In this document: positions 42,153 through 50,577 of the stretch, in pieces
Layout: each line of letters opens with the position of its first letter
Position numbering within the stretch: the first letter of the stretch is position 1
Source: Gp6-AA40 sp036407095
GTDB taxonomy: Bacteria > Acidobacteriota > Vicinamibacteria > Vicinamibacterales > UBA2999
DNA: 64,000 nucleotides
Assembly (NCBI GenBank): GCA_036407095.1
Contig: DASWZV010000039.1
Coordinates: 103,245 to 167,244 of the forward strand
Direction: 5' to 3'
Translations under genes and position numbers: made by a program
Notes under the pieces: model-generated
The model's input: the letters and a program-made list of their open reading frames with translations, nothing else
Database searches by the model: none
What the model was told of the DNA's origin: nothing

Positions 42153-43406
42153 TCACTGGCTCGAGTCCGACGGATCACGAGGTTCCGTCGACTGAGCCTG
42201 GTCGGGAACCGCTGGAGCGACAGAAGGAGCGGGCGAGGCCTCCTCGAGGTTCGGCGGAGCATGAGCCGGCGCTGGCGTAGGATCGGGCGAGAACGGATCG
42301 AATGCGAACGCGGGTTCAGGGCTGGTCCTGCCTGAGACGCTCGGCTCGACATCTTCGGACGGTGCCGACTCGAGCGTCGGCTCCTCCGGCGCGGCTTCAG
42401 CAGGCGTCGATTCCTCGTCTTCTTCGTCGATGTCTGGCTCGCTGTCGACGTCGTCGCCAGACGGCGGGCCCGCGATCTGATCGGCCACCACGCCCGGTGG
42501 TGGCTGCGCGCTTCCTTCGAACGGCGCGCCCATTTGCGGACGCCGCCCGCGGCGGCGCCGCCGCCGCCGTCGTCCGCCTTCCGCAGTGCCGCCTTCTCGC
42601 GGTGTTTCCCGACCGGCTTCGTTCGAGGGTGCCTCCGCGGCAACCATGCCGCCTTCACGCGGGGGCGATGGCGACGGTTGAGCGAATGCGGTCTCGGCTT
42701 GACGTGGCGCCGGTCGGGCCTGATGTAGCGTGTTCTCGACACCACGCACCCGGCGCTCGTTGAAGTCGACTTTCGCCGCGAGCGCTTCCACCCGCATCGA
42801 CAGGCCCTGCCCTTCGAGGCTGGTGCGCGAGATCTCCGTCACCAGGCGTTGCAGGATCTCGTAGTGCAGCGCGTTCCATTCCGTCTGACGCCGATCGCGC
42901 TCGGCCTCGCGCGCGCGCGCGGCCTCGTTGATGCGGGTCTGCGTGTTCATGGCCTGGATCAGCGGGTTCGGGTTGAAGAAGAGCTTCAGCAGCGGTTGCA
43001 GCAGCCGTCGCATGAATCGCACGAAACCATTCGGTGATTCATAGAGCGTCGTCGCTTCGAATGCATACGACAGCGACGGGTCTACCGGACGCGGTTCGAT
43101 CGGCGAGCCTGCGCTCCGTCTCAGTTGCTCGAGCAGCGATGGCTTGACTGTGCGCGGATCGAGAATCGCCTCGAGCCGACGCGCTGCCAGCTCCTGAATC
43201 TGCTGCGTGGTGAGATCGATGCCGTGGCGCTGTGAGATGCGCGCGCGGATCTCGCGCATGATCTGCTCGACGTCGACGTGGTCGCGCGTCGGCTGCTGTT
43301 GATCCTGCGGCGGCGCGTTGCGCCTGTCGTTGCCGCGTCTGTCGGGCCCACGTCGTCCCCGATGGAAGTGGGGCCGGCGGCTATGCTGCGGGTTCTGATC
43401 TGCCAT
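42153..43406 (-). CDS. Hypothetical protein with Arg-rich tract and acidic/Pro-rich tail
   Basis: Unrecognised as an enzyme. The 417-residue product has a basic N-terminus (RRPHFHRGRRGPDRRGNDRR), then a helical block VDVEQIMREIRARISQRHGI seen at the N-terminus of various proteins in polysaccharide clusters. A middle helical region (about 120-235) includes a possible coiled coil. Then come a basic tract (GGRRRRRRRRGRRPQ) and a long acidic, Pro/Ala/Ser-rich disordered tail. The pattern suggests nucleic-acid or polyanion binding, or a scaffold. It lies between the glycosyltransferases and DUF362 genes on the same strand. No membrane or signal segment is seen. Confidence 0.75.
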   Translation of the reverse strand: MADQNPQHSRRPHFHRGRRGPDRRGNDRRNAPPQDQQQPTRDHVDVEQIMREIRARISQRHGIDLTTQQIQELAARRLEAILDPRTVKPSLLEQLRRSAGSPIEPRPVDPSLSYAFEATTLYESPNGFVRFMRRLLQPLLKLFFNPNPLIQAMNTQTRINEAARAREAERDRRQTEWNALHYEILQRLVTEISRTSLEGQGLSMRVEALAAKVDFNERRVRGVENTLHQARPAPRQAETAFAQPSPSPPREGGMVAAEAPSNEAGRETPREGGTAEGGRRRRRRRRGRRPQMGAPFEGSAQPPPGVVADQIAGPPSGDDVDSEPDIDEEDEESTPAEAAPEEPTLESAPSEDVEPSVSGRTSPEPAFAFDPFSPDPTPAPAHAPPNLEEASPAPSVAPAVPDQAQSTEPRDPSDSSQ

Positions 43407-43425
43407 TACTCAGCGCTCGAGGGCT

Positions 43426-43505
43426 GAATGCCCAAAGTTCAATGCTCAATGCCCAAACGTGAATGCCCAGCCCGCCATGTGTTCAGCATTGGGCATTGGG
43501 CATTC
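43426..43505. repeat. Intergenic cluster of ATGCCCA direct and inverted repeats
   Basis: GAATGCCCA occurs at 43426-43434 and 43461-43469, AATGCCCA at 43448-43455, and the inverse TGGGCATT(C) at 43490-43497 and 43497-43505. CAATGCT (43440-43446) is matched by AGCATTG (43485-43491). The unit can fold into alternative hairpins and fills the ~108-bp gap between two same-strand genes. Confidence 0.75.
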
Positions 43506-43514
43506 AGCATCAAG

Positions 43515-44639
43515 TCAGTACCTCCGAAAAAGCTGCCCCCACTCCGTCTGATGGAACGCGCGAATGCGGGACAGGCCGACAGTCGGATACCACATCCAAT
43601 CGTGGTAGATGTTTGATGCCATCGGTGCCCAGACCATGAGCGGCGAATGCAGCAACAGACGTTCGAGTGGCCGCAGGAAACCGTTGCGGATCATCTGATC
43701 GCCCCAGATAACAAGTGATCGCCGCGTCGAAAACCCGAAGTTCTCCTCTGAGACGTCATCGCCCACGAGCTCGATGTGACGAGGATCGGCGATGCCGAGG
43801 CCGCGCTCATGTGCCATTCGCAGGAAGGGAATCGAGAGCGGATCGAAGCCCATGAGACGAGCGGCGACGGCATCGATCGCGACCGAATCGCTGGCCGCGA
43901 GGAGAAGATTCTTGACACGCGGAATCATGGTGCGCGGGCCGGCGCCGTCGCCGGCGACGGTGCCGTCCATCACCGTGAAGACGCCCGGATGCAGCTCACG
44001 CTGCATGTAGAGCAAGTCGACCAGCACCTCGTGCATGTACTTGTGCGCGTAGTGACGCACTTCGCGGAGCAGGCCGCCGAACGAATTCTTCACCGAGCCG
44101 GTCATCACCGCGTGCCCGTGCGTCTTCACTGTCGGCAGATGCACGACCTGTTTTCCCGGATAGAGGGCCGGAATCTGGATTCCATCTGGAAAAATGTGAT
44201 TCAGCTTGAGGAGCGGGCTCTTGAACCGATACACCTGCCACTCCACTTCGGGCAGCGGGGTGAATCCGACGCGGTGCCTGGCCAGGACCGGCTCCCAGCG
44301 GTTGTTCCGGCATCCCTCGCGTGGATTCGTGACGACGGTCTTGTTTTCCACCGGGATCAACCGGTCCCGTGAGTATCCATCGGCCAGCATCTTTCCCAGT
44401 ACGCCGTCGACCTGCCAGGGTTGAGAGGAGCACGCGGGAAAGTATTTCGTCCACGACAGATTCAGCTTGATCAGCGTGTCGCCGTCGCGGCCGATCGTGT
44501 GCTGATAGCCAGCCAGATCCATCACTCGCGCATAGTCGGCCAACACCGTTGTCGGGCGCGTCCGGACGACCGCGACGCGCGCCGTCTGCGGCGGGCGGCT
44601 GGTTGGCGTGACGACCGGGGATTCAATGACGACAGGCAT
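43515..44639 (-). CDS. DUF362 domain-containing protein
   Basis: DUF362 proteins are of uncertain biochemical function. Some are fused to ferredoxin domains, but none is present here. The 374-residue product shows ARVAVVRTRPTTVLADYARV, DTLIKLNLSWTKYFPACSSQ, VVHLPTVKTHGHAVMTGSVK and the NSFGGLLREVRHYAHKYMHE region, all matching the family. No signal peptide. Its ATG shares a base with the stop of the UbiA-family gene (TAATG), so translation is coupled. Neighbours suggest a role in envelope precursor synthesis, which is inference from context. Confidence 0.87.
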   Translation of the reverse strand: MPVVIESPVVTPTSRPPQTARVAVVRTRPTTVLADYARVMDLAGYQHTIGRDGDTLIKLNLSWTKYFPACSSQPWQVDGVLGKMLADGYSRDRLIPVENKTVVTNPREGCRNNRWEPVLARHRVGFTPLPEVEWQVYRFKSPLLKLNHIFPDGIQIPALYPGKQVVHLPTVKTHGHAVMTGSVKNSFGGLLREVRHYAHKYMHEVLVDLLYMQRELHPGVFTVMDGTVAGDGAGPRTMIPRVKNLLLAASDSVAIDAVAARLMGFDPLSIPFLRMAHERGLGIADPRHIELVGDDVSEENFGFSTRRSLVIWGDQMIRNGFLRPLERLLLHSPLMVWAPMASNIYHDWMWYPTVGLSRIRAFHQTEWGQLFRRY

Positions 44640-45610
44640 TACCGTCCCAACGGAGAGTACAGGATCAGCGCCACCGCGATCGCCCACAGGCCGACACAGG
44701 CGAGAAGAGGCCGATCTGTCAGGAGGAGGTCCGCGGGGCTGCCCCCGGCGCGTTTCTGATGCACCAGGTACAGATAGCGAAAGATCCCGTAGAGCACAAA
44801 CGGGATGGTCAGACCCAGACGGGTCGTCCTCAATCGCTCGGCTGTTTCCGCGCTCGTGGAGTAGACGCTGTACGCCACGAGCGTCGAAGCGGTCACGACC
44901 GCAATCATTTGATCGAGGAGGTACGGGCTGTACTCGTTGAGAATCGGCCGGTGCGTCGTCGCGCCGTCGGCCAGCAGCGTCAGCTCGTGCCGCCGCTTGC
45001 TCAAGACGAGAAACAGCGCGAGCAGCGTGGTGCACACCAGCAGCCAATGGCTGATGGGCACCGAAACGGCGACGGCCCCGGCTGCCGCTCGGAGCACGAA
45101 TCCGGCCGCGATAGTCAGGGCATCGATGATGACGAGATGTTTCAGGAGCAACGAGTAGGCCACGAGCAGTGCTACGTACGCCGCGGCCACACCCGCAAAC
45201 AGCGGGGACAAGAGGACCGCCGCGCCCATTGCGCCGGCACCGAGAACCGCCGCCCCCGCCAGCGCCAGGCGCGGGGACAGCTGCCCCGCCGCGATCGGCC
45301 GGCGCCGTTTCAACGGATGCCGCTGATCTGCCTCACGATCGATGAGATCGTTGATCAGATACACAACTCCGGAGAGCCCGCAGAAGACGGCGAATGCCGC
45401 GACGGCGCGCGTAAGCGCTTGAAGGTCGAACAGGTGGCCGCCGAACAAGACACCCGCAAACACGAACAGGTTCTTCGTCCACTGTTCGGGGCGGAGCGAC
45501 GCGAGCAGGAGGCCGGGAGCCGAACCAGGCAGGGCGTGCTCTTCGAGAGCAGCCGACGACGCCGCGTGATCGGATCTGGCGGTGGACGAACCGGAAGGGC
45601 GCGCCATCAC
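44639..45610 (-). CDS. UbiA-family prenyltransferase, probable decaprenyl-phosphate phosphoribosyltransferase
   Basis: Members related to mycobacterial UbiA (Rv3806c) transfer 5-phosphoribose from PRPP to a polyprenyl phosphate, giving the lipid precursor of arabinose/ribose in cell-wall glycans. The 323-residue protein has about eight membrane helices and the markers SLRPEQWTKNLFVFAGVLFG, YLINDLIDREADQRHPLKRR (the first Asp-rich site) and LVLSKRRHELTLLADGATTH. The NDxxDxxxD site and RP-QW-KN start are typical of DPPR synthases rather than of ubiquinone enzymes. GTG 45610 or ATG 45607 may be the start. It is coupled to DUF362 downstream. Confidence 0.88.
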   Translation of the reverse strand: MMARPSGSSTARSDHAASSAALEEHALPGSAPGLLLASLRPEQWTKNLFVFAGVLFGGHLFDLQALTRAVAAFAVFCGLSGVVYLINDLIDREADQRHPLKRRRPIAAGQLSPRLALAGAAVLGAGAMGAAVLLSPLFAGVAAAYVALLVAYSLLLKHLVIIDALTIAAGFVLRAAAGAVAVSVPISHWLLVCTTLLALFLVLSKRRHELTLLADGATTHRPILNEYSPYLLDQMIAVVTASTLVAYSVYSTSAETAERLRTTRLGLTIPFVLYGIFRYLYLVHQKRAGGSPADLLLTDRPLLACVGLWAIAVALILYSPLGR

Positions 45611-45630
45611 AGCGCGGCTATCACGCGCGT

Positions 45631-45984
45631 CTAGACATTGGCCGACGATTGGAAACTCCGGATCGCATCGGCCTCGTTGTCGTGCGTTTCGAACACAGTG
45701 AGCAGTTTGGTGATGGCCAGCAAATCGGTAATCCGCTTCGTGAGGCTCAGGAGCTTGAGGCTGCCCCCCTGCCGGCTCACCGTTGTGAACGTGCGGACGA
45801 TCTCTCCAAGGCCGGCGCTGTCGATGTACGGCACGTCGGCGAGATTCAGCACGAGTTTTTTGTGGCCCTGCAGCACGAGGCTGTTGATCTTGTCCTTCAG
45901 GGCCTCGTCCCCTTCACCCAGGGTCATTTTGCCCTTCAGGTCCAAAATGATCACATCACCGGCGGATCGTTCCTCGATCTGCAT
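45631..45984 (-). CDS. STAS-domain anti-sigma factor antagonist
   Basis: A SpoIIAA/RsbV-like switch protein of 117 residues. It has the STAS core DVIILDLKGKMTLGEGDEAL and the phosphorylation site Ser56 in PYIDSAGLGEIVRTF. Dephosphorylated antagonists bind an anti-sigma kinase and free a sigma factor. No anti-sigma kinase or phosphatase gene lies beside it, so its partners are elsewhere. AGAGGACC before the ATG is a good ribosome-binding site. It is 20 nt upstream of the UbiA-family gene, so cotranscription is possible, but no functional link is evident. Confidence 0.92.
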   Translation of the reverse strand: MQIEERSAGDVIILDLKGKMTLGEGDEALKDKINSLVLQGHKKLVLNLADVPYIDSAGLGEIVRTFTTVSRQGGSLKLLSLTKRITDLLAITKLLTVFETHDNEADAIRSFQSSANV

Positions 45985-46037
45985 GAGGTCCTCTAATTTT
46001 TCAGCGTCGTAAAAGCCGGAATTCTAGCATAGACAGG

Positions 46038-46063
46038 CCGGGCCAGACTCGCGTCTGGCCCGG
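46038..46063. terminator. GC-rich perfect hairpin between the zinc-ribbon and STAS genes
   Basis: CCGGGCCAGAC, loop TCGC, GTCTGGCCCGG: an 11-bp perfect stem in the 124-bp gap. No T run follows on either strand, so intrinsic termination is uncertain. It may be an mRNA 3'-end stabiliser or dispersed repeat. Confidence 0.4.
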
Positions 46064-46108
46064 AATCACTGCCGTGGTAGCGCCGAGGAGTGCCTGCGTC
46101 TGGTCGGG

Positions 46109-46420
46109 CTAGAGTCCGCCAGCTCCTGCAAACTTCCGTTGCTGGAAGCACTCCTTGCAGAAGACCGGGCGGCCTTGCGTGGGACGGAACGGCACTGTCG
46201 TTTCCTTTCCGCACGCCGAGCATTGAGTCTGCGTCTCGACCCGTTCCCGCATCGGGGACGGACCTGAGCTGACCCGATTCGCTCGCTTTGCCTTGCACGT
46301 CTTGCAGCGTTTGGGCTCGTTCTTGAACTGCTTGTCGGCGAAAAACAGCTGTTCACCGGCCGTCCAGATGAACTCCGACCCGCAGTCTACGCACCTTAGG
46401 GTCTTGTCTTGGAACTCCAT
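46109..46420 (-). CDS. Small protein with two zinc-ribbon motifs
   Basis: The 103-residue product has two CxxC pairs in each half: Cys10/Cys13 with Cys39/Cys42, and Cys67/Cys70 with Cys88/Cys91. The N-terminal ribbon (LRCVDCGSEFIWTAGEQLFF ... RCKTCKAKR) matches the probable zinc-ribbon family found in many bacteria near RNA or translation genes. The second is a general zinc-ribbon. It lies 32 nt after rpsU on the same strand and is probably cotranscribed with it. Nucleic-acid binding is likely by fold but unproved. Confidence 0.85.
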   Translation of the reverse strand: MEFQDKTLRCVDCGSEFIWTAGEQLFFADKQFKNEPKRCKTCKAKRANRVSSGPSPMRERVETQTQCSACGKETTVPFRPTQGRPVFCKECFQQRKFAGAGGL

Positions 46421-46452
46421 CGGTCGCCACCTCGTGCTCGTCGATCCGCGTG

Positions 46453-46650
46453 TTACTCCGTTTCCCTCCGGAGCTTCTTGCGGTTCCGCTTGCGCGCCAA
46501 TGCCTGTTTGGCCCGGCGCTTGTCACCCGGCTTCAAGTAGAAAGAATGCTTCTTAATGTCTTTGATGATGTCTTCCTGCTGAACCTTGCGCTTGAAGCGG
46601 CGGAGTGCGCTTTCGATCGACTCGCCCTCTTGAATCTTGACTTCTGCCAC
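46453..46650 (-). CDS. rpsU: 30S ribosomal protein S21
   Basis: The 65-residue protein starts MAEVKIQEGESIESALRRFK and has RRFKRKVQQEDIIKDIKKHS and a basic C-terminus (KPGDKRRAKQALARKRNRKK), as in S21 of many phyla. S21 binds near the 3' end of 16S rRNA and helps mRNA engagement. It has its own promoter upstream and heads a likely two-gene unit with the zinc-ribbon protein. Confidence 0.95.
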   Translation of the reverse strand: MAEVKIQEGESIESALRRFKRKVQQEDIIKDIKKHSFYLKPGDKRRAKQALARKRNRKKLRRETE

Positions 46651-46752
46651 GCCCTGAACACCCCCTCACCGGCCCGGTGGCTCCTTGTGATGACCTACTG
46701 TCCGACCCAACGAAAAGTGACGAATATGCTAGGCTATCACACGGAAGAGCGG

Positions 46753-46782
46753 ATCCTAGGCGTAACACGGCGCTAAGGTCAA
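46753..46782 (-). promoter_or_regulatory. Promoter of rpsU
   Basis: On the reverse strand TTGACC (46782 to 46777), an 18-nt spacer and TAGGAT (46758 to 46753). Initiation near 46746 would give a leader of about 95 nt before rpsU. Confidence 0.65.
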
Positions 46783-46889
46783 CGAAATAGTCGTGTGCCG
46801 CGAGGTTCGTCTGCACAGAGTTTGGCGAACCCCCGAACCAGCTGGCCAGCGCGCCAGCGAACCCAACAAATCACTGTTTTTCAGGCGGT

Positions 46890-46895
46890 TAGCCT
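46890..46895 (+). promoter_or_regulatory. -10 element, leaderless-type, purD
   Basis: TAGCCT, 6 nt, then the purD ATG at 46902. There is no Shine-Dalgarno sequence. TTTTCA upstream (46878-46883) is too close to act as a -35. Confidence 0.45.
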
Positions 46896-46901
46896 GCTCC
46901 C

Positions 46902-48206
46902 ATGAAGATTCTGGTAATCGGGAACGGCGCGCGTGAGCACGCTCTGTGCTGGCGTCTTGCACGAGAACGCGATGTCGAACGCCTCGTCTGTGCCCCTGGA
47001 AACCCCGGCATCGCGAGCGTCGCGTACTGCACGCCGGCGGATCTTGGGAATCCTCGCCAACTGCTGCAGATCGCAGAGTACGAACAGATCGATGTGACCG
47101 TCGTTGGCCCGGAGTCTCCCCTCAGCCGGGGGATCGTCGATGTGTTCTCAGCCGCCGCACGACCGATCGTCGGCCCGACTCAGGCGGCTGCGGCGCTCGA
47201 ATCGAGCAAGGCGTTCGCGAAAAATTTCATGGCGCGGCATCGAGTGCCGACCGCGGCCTTTCGCGTGTGTGATTCGGCTTCCGATGCCCTCGCGATGGCT
47301 CGACGCGGAGAGTTCGGATATCCGCTGGTGATCAAAGCGGATGGTCTTGCCGCCGGTAAAGGTGTGGTCATCGTGGACGATCGCGCAGGCGCCGAGGCAA
47401 CGATCCGATCGATGATGGTCGATCGGCGTTTCGGCGATGCCGGCAATCGCGTCGTGCTGGAAGCGTTCCTCAGAGGTCAGGAAGCGTCATTCTTCGTGCT
47501 CGCCGACCGGACCGACTTTGTCACACTTGGATCGGCGCAGGATCACAAGCGGATCTTCGACAACGACGAGGGGCCGAACACCGGTGGGATGGGCGCGTTT
47601 TCGCCGAGCCCTCTCATCACGTCGGAAATCGAACGTCGTGTCTGCGACGAGATCGTGCGTCCGGTTCTGGAGGGGATGACGCACGAAGGTCACGCATATC
47701 GCGGGTTCTTGTACGTAGGGCTGATGCTCACCGACGAGGGGCCCAACGTCGTCGAGTTCAACGTGCGCTTCGGTGATCCCGAAGCGCAGGTCGTGCTGCC
47801 GAGGCTCGATGAAGATCTGTCGTGGCTCCTCGGCGAGACGGCGACCGGCGCATTACCCTCGCGCCCCGCGCGATTTCGGCAAGAGCCGCACGTGGGCATC
47901 GTGCTCGCGGCGGGCGGTTATCCCGATGCGCCGGAGACGGGACGGACAATCAGCGGGATCGAAGAGGCGGCTCGGGTACCAGGCGCGCTTGTCTTTCACG
48001 CCGGTACATCAAAGCAGGATGCCGATCTGGTAACCAACGGAGGGCGCGTGCTGACCGTCGTCGGACGCGGTCCGACATTCGAACGCGCGATCGAAACGGC
48101 GTATCACGCAGCCTCGCATATCCATTTCGACGGCATGCAGTTTCGGCGCGATATCGGTCGGAAAGCGCTGGCGGCAGACCGCGGAACGAAACCGATCGGG
48201 GCCTGA
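46902..48206 (+). CDS. purD: Phosphoribosylamine--glycine ligase
   Basis: Second step of purine synthesis: joins glycine to 5-phosphoribosylamine, using ATP. The 434-residue ATP-grasp protein begins MKILVIGNGAREHALCWRLA and has YPLVIKADGLAAGKGVVIVD, DHKRIFDNDEGPNTGGMGAF and VEFNVRFGDPEAQVVLPRLD, all standard. The final ~20 residues (GRKALAADRGTKPIGA) are slightly longer than usual. mtaB follows 4 nt later. The other pur genes in the window lie 3.9 kb downstream. Confidence 0.97.
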   Translation: MKILVIGNGAREHALCWRLARERDVERLVCAPGNPGIASVAYCTPADLGNPRQLLQIAEYEQIDVTVVGPESPLSRGIVDVFSAAARPIVGPTQAAAALESSKAFAKNFMARHRVPTAAFRVCDSASDALAMARRGEFGYPLVIKADGLAAGKGVVIVDDRAGAEATIRSMMVDRRFGDAGNRVVLEAFLRGQEASFFVLADRTDFVTLGSAQDHKRIFDNDEGPNTGGMGAFSPSPLITSEIERRVCDEIVRPVLEGMTHEGHAYRGFLYVGLMLTDEGPNVVEFNVRFGDPEAQVVLPRLDEDLSWLLGETATGALPSRPARFRQEPHVGIVLAAGGYPDAPETGRTISGIEEAARVPGALVFHAGTSKQDADLVTNGGRVLTVVGRGPTFERAIETAYHAASHIHFDGMQFRRDIGRKALAADRGTKPIGA

Positions 48207-48210
48207 CCTC

Positions 48211-49416
48211 ATGAAGTACTCCGTCATCACGTTCGGGTGTCGCGTCAATCAAGCCGATTCGCTCGTCATCGAAGGCGCGCTGCGGGCGCGCGGCGCAACC
48301 GACGCCCCACCGGATCAGGCCGATCTCGTGATTGTGAACACGTGCTCGGTGACGGCCAGCGCCGATCAAGGAGCGCGCCAGACGATTCGACGCATCGCGA
48401 GGAGCAACCCGGACGTACGCGTGGTTGTAACCGGGTGTTACGCGACGCGGCGTCCAGACGAGCTTCGCGAGTTGCCGAACGTCGTTCGCGTGGTCCCCAA
48501 CCCGGACAAAGACGATCTTGTGACCCTCCTCGACGATGAAGGCGAAGGCGACGGTCCGTGCGGGCACGTTCTTCAGCCGGGTGTCGCCGGTCGAACGGCG
48601 CTGACGCTGCGCGTCCAGACCGGATGCGAGGAGGCATGCAGCTACTGCATCATCCCGCACACGCGCGGCGCCGGTCGTTCAACGCCCCTTCCGGTCGTGA
48701 CGGATCGAATCAAAGCAGCCGTCGATGCGGGGTACAAGGAAGTGGCGATTACCGGCGTGCATCTCGGATCGTACGGCCGCGATCTGGGCGATGGCTCATC
48801 ACTGAGTTCGCTCGTGCATCGTCTCGCGACCTGGGATGGCGGCGTCCTTTTCAGACTCAGTTCGCTCGAGCCAATGGATTGCACCGACGACATCGTCGAC
48901 ATGATGGCCGGCGCCGACACGCTGGCGCCGCATTTCCACCTGCCGCTCCAGCACGGCGCCGATACAGTGCTGACACGGATGCGTCGTCCGTACACGGCCA
49001 GTTTCTTCCGCGGGCTCGTCGAACGCATTCACGAGACGATGCCGCACGCAGCGATCGGCTCCGATCTCATTGTTGGGTTTCCCGGCGAAAGCGACGACGA
49101 GTTCTCGGAGACGGTGCGGATGCTTTCGGATCTTCCCCTGTCTCACCTTCATGTCTTTCCGTACTCGGACCGTCCCGGCACTGAGGCAAGCGAGATGATC
49201 GGCAAGGTGGACGGCGTCGTCATTCGCGAGAGAGGCGCTCGTCTCCGGGAGATTGGCCGCGCGATGGCGGCTCGTTTTCGCGATGCGCAGCGCGGGACCG
49301 CACGACGCGCCTTGACGGTTGACGATGGGCGGTCGGCTGTCACCGACAACTACATCAAGGTCAGTCTGGATCAACCGCAGGCGAGAAACACATGGATCTT
49401 GGCGGTGATCGATTGA
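48211..49416 (+). CDS. mtaB: tRNA t6A37 methylthiotransferase MtaB
   Basis: Converts t6A37 to ms2t6A in tRNAs that read ANN codons. The 401-residue protein has the three-Cys methylthiotransferase N-domain (FGCRVNQADS, VNTCSVTASADQGARQTIRR, VTGCYATRRP), then the radical-SAM site CEEACSYC followed by IIPHTRG. Further core motifs are SDLIVGFPGESDDEFSETVR and HVFPYSDRPGTEA. FGCRVNQ and the position of the motifs favour MtaB over MiaB (which has LGC-x-MN) and RimO. A C-terminal TRAM domain is not recognisable; MtaB proteins are often shorter there. It is 4 nt after purD, so it is translated from the same mRNA. Confidence 0.92.
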   Translation: MKYSVITFGCRVNQADSLVIEGALRARGATDAPPDQADLVIVNTCSVTASADQGARQTIRRIARSNPDVRVVVTGCYATRRPDELRELPNVVRVVPNPDKDDLVTLLDDEGEGDGPCGHVLQPGVAGRTALTLRVQTGCEEACSYCIIPHTRGAGRSTPLPVVTDRIKAAVDAGYKEVAITGVHLGSYGRDLGDGSSLSSLVHRLATWDGGVLFRLSSLEPMDCTDDIVDMMAGADTLAPHFHLPLQHGADTVLTRMRRPYTASFFRGLVERIHETMPHAAIGSDLIVGFPGESDDEFSETVRMLSDLPLSHLHVFPYSDRPGTEASEMIGKVDGVVIRERGARLREIGRAMAARFRDAQRGTARRALTVDDGRSAVTDNYIKVSLDQPQARNTWILAVID

Positions 49417-49453
49417 TCGTCTTCGGGCGGATCCAAGAACCCGCCTGCGGCGA

Positions 49454-50533
49454 TCATCCCAACAACATTGCCATTTGTTGAGCGGCGGTCTTCTTGATAC
49501 CGCCTTCGACGATCAGTTGTCCGCACGCGGCGCGGATGTCCTGGCCGCGGCTCTTTCGCACCGATACCGTGATGTGTCGATCGGCAAGGAACTGCGCGAA
49601 ACGATTGACTCGTTCGTCGGAGGGCCGCGAAAACGGAATGCCGGGTGCCGGGTTGAGCGGAATCAGGTTGACCTTGGCCTTGATGCCGGCCAGCAGCTTG
49701 ACCAGTCGTCTCGCATCCTCAGGCGTGTCGTTCACTTCATCGAGCATCACGTACTCGAACGTGATCCGGCTTCGCTTCTTCAGCGGAAAACTTCTGCACA
49801 CCGCGAGCAGGTCGGCCAGGGGGTACCGCCGGTTCGGAGGGACGAGCGCGGTCCGCTGCTCGTCCGTCGTCGCATGGAGCGATACGGCGAGGTTCGGCAT
49901 CAACGGTTCGCGGGCGAGTCGCTCGAGGCCGGGAATGATCCCGACCGTCGAGAGCGTCACTCGACGAGGCGATACGGCGAGGCCATGCTCGCTATGCAGC
50001 ATTCGCAGCGCCTTCATCGTGTTGTCGTAGTTGTGAAGCGGTTCGCCCATCCCCATCAGCACGATGTTGAACGGCGCGTCCAGGAGCCCCGTCGCTTCGG
50101 CGAGGACGCGAACCTGACCGACGATCTCGCCGGCGGTCAGATTGCGCACCAGCCCCATCTTCCCGGTCAGGCAAAAGCCGCATGACATCGCACACCCGAC
50201 CTGCGTCGAAATGCAGAACGTCATCGAGGGCGTATCGGGTATGAACACCGATTCGATCCGCCGCTCGTCGGCCAGCAGCAGGGCGAGCTTGCGTGTGCCG
50301 TCGGTCGAGGTTTCGTCGCTGACGATGCGCGGGGTGCTGATGACGAAGGTCGAGTCGAGCTGCGCCCGGAGCGGCCGCGAGAGATTCGTCATCCGCCCAA
50401 AGTCAGTTACCGCGCCCTTATGGATCCAGCGATAGATCTGGCGGGCGTGAAAGCGCTCGCAGCCGGCGTCCTCGAGTTGCGCTTCGAGTTCGGCAGGTTC
50501 AAGCTCAGCGAGATCGTGGCGATCGGAAGTCAA
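49454..50533 (-). CDS. rlmN: 23S rRNA (A2503-C2)/tRNA (A37-C2) methyltransferase RlmN
   Basis: Radical-SAM enzyme that methylates A2503 of 23S rRNA. From a TTG start at 50533 the product is 359 residues. CISTQVGCAMSCGFC holds the methyl-accepting Cys107 and the 4Fe-4S cysteines 114, 118 and 121. VLMGMGEPLHNYDNTMKALR and the late Cys in RAACGQL complete the active site. No ATG lies in frame before residue 48 except at 50755, which is upstream of the extended -10 (TGCTACAAT at 50572-50580) and inside the divergent peptidase gene. TTG 50533 has GAGAGA upstream and fits the family length. Confidence 0.93.
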   Translation of the reverse strand: MTSDRHDLAELEPAELEAQLEDAGCERFHARQIYRWIHKGAVTDFGRMTNLSRPLRAQLDSTFVISTPRIVSDETSTDGTRKLALLLADERRIESVFIPDTPSMTFCISTQVGCAMSCGFCLTGKMGLVRNLTAGEIVGQVRVLAEATGLLDAPFNIVLMGMGEPLHNYDNTMKALRMLHSEHGLAVSPRRVTLSTVGIIPGLERLAREPLMPNLAVSLHATTDEQRTALVPPNRRYPLADLLAVCRSFPLKKRSRITFEYVMLDEVNDTPEDARRLVKLLAGIKAKVNLIPLNPAPGIPFSRPSDERVNRFAQFLADRHITVSVRKSRGQDIRAACGQLIVEGGIKKTAAQQMAMLLG

Positions 50534-50571
50534 GGCTATCTCTCGCGTTTTCTTGAGGATGCGAGCACTCG

Positions 50572-50577
50572 ATTGTA
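50572..50577 (-). promoter_or_regulatory. Extended -10 promoter of rlmN
   Basis: The reverse strand reads TGCTACAAT, an extended -10. Initiation near 50565 gives a leader of about 32 nt to the TTG start. The -35 region is weak. Confidence 0.55.

Noticed and set aside
46038..46063. Hairpin as a definite intrinsic terminator
   Set aside because: The stem is perfect but no T run follows on either strand, so it is kept only as a low-confidence entry.
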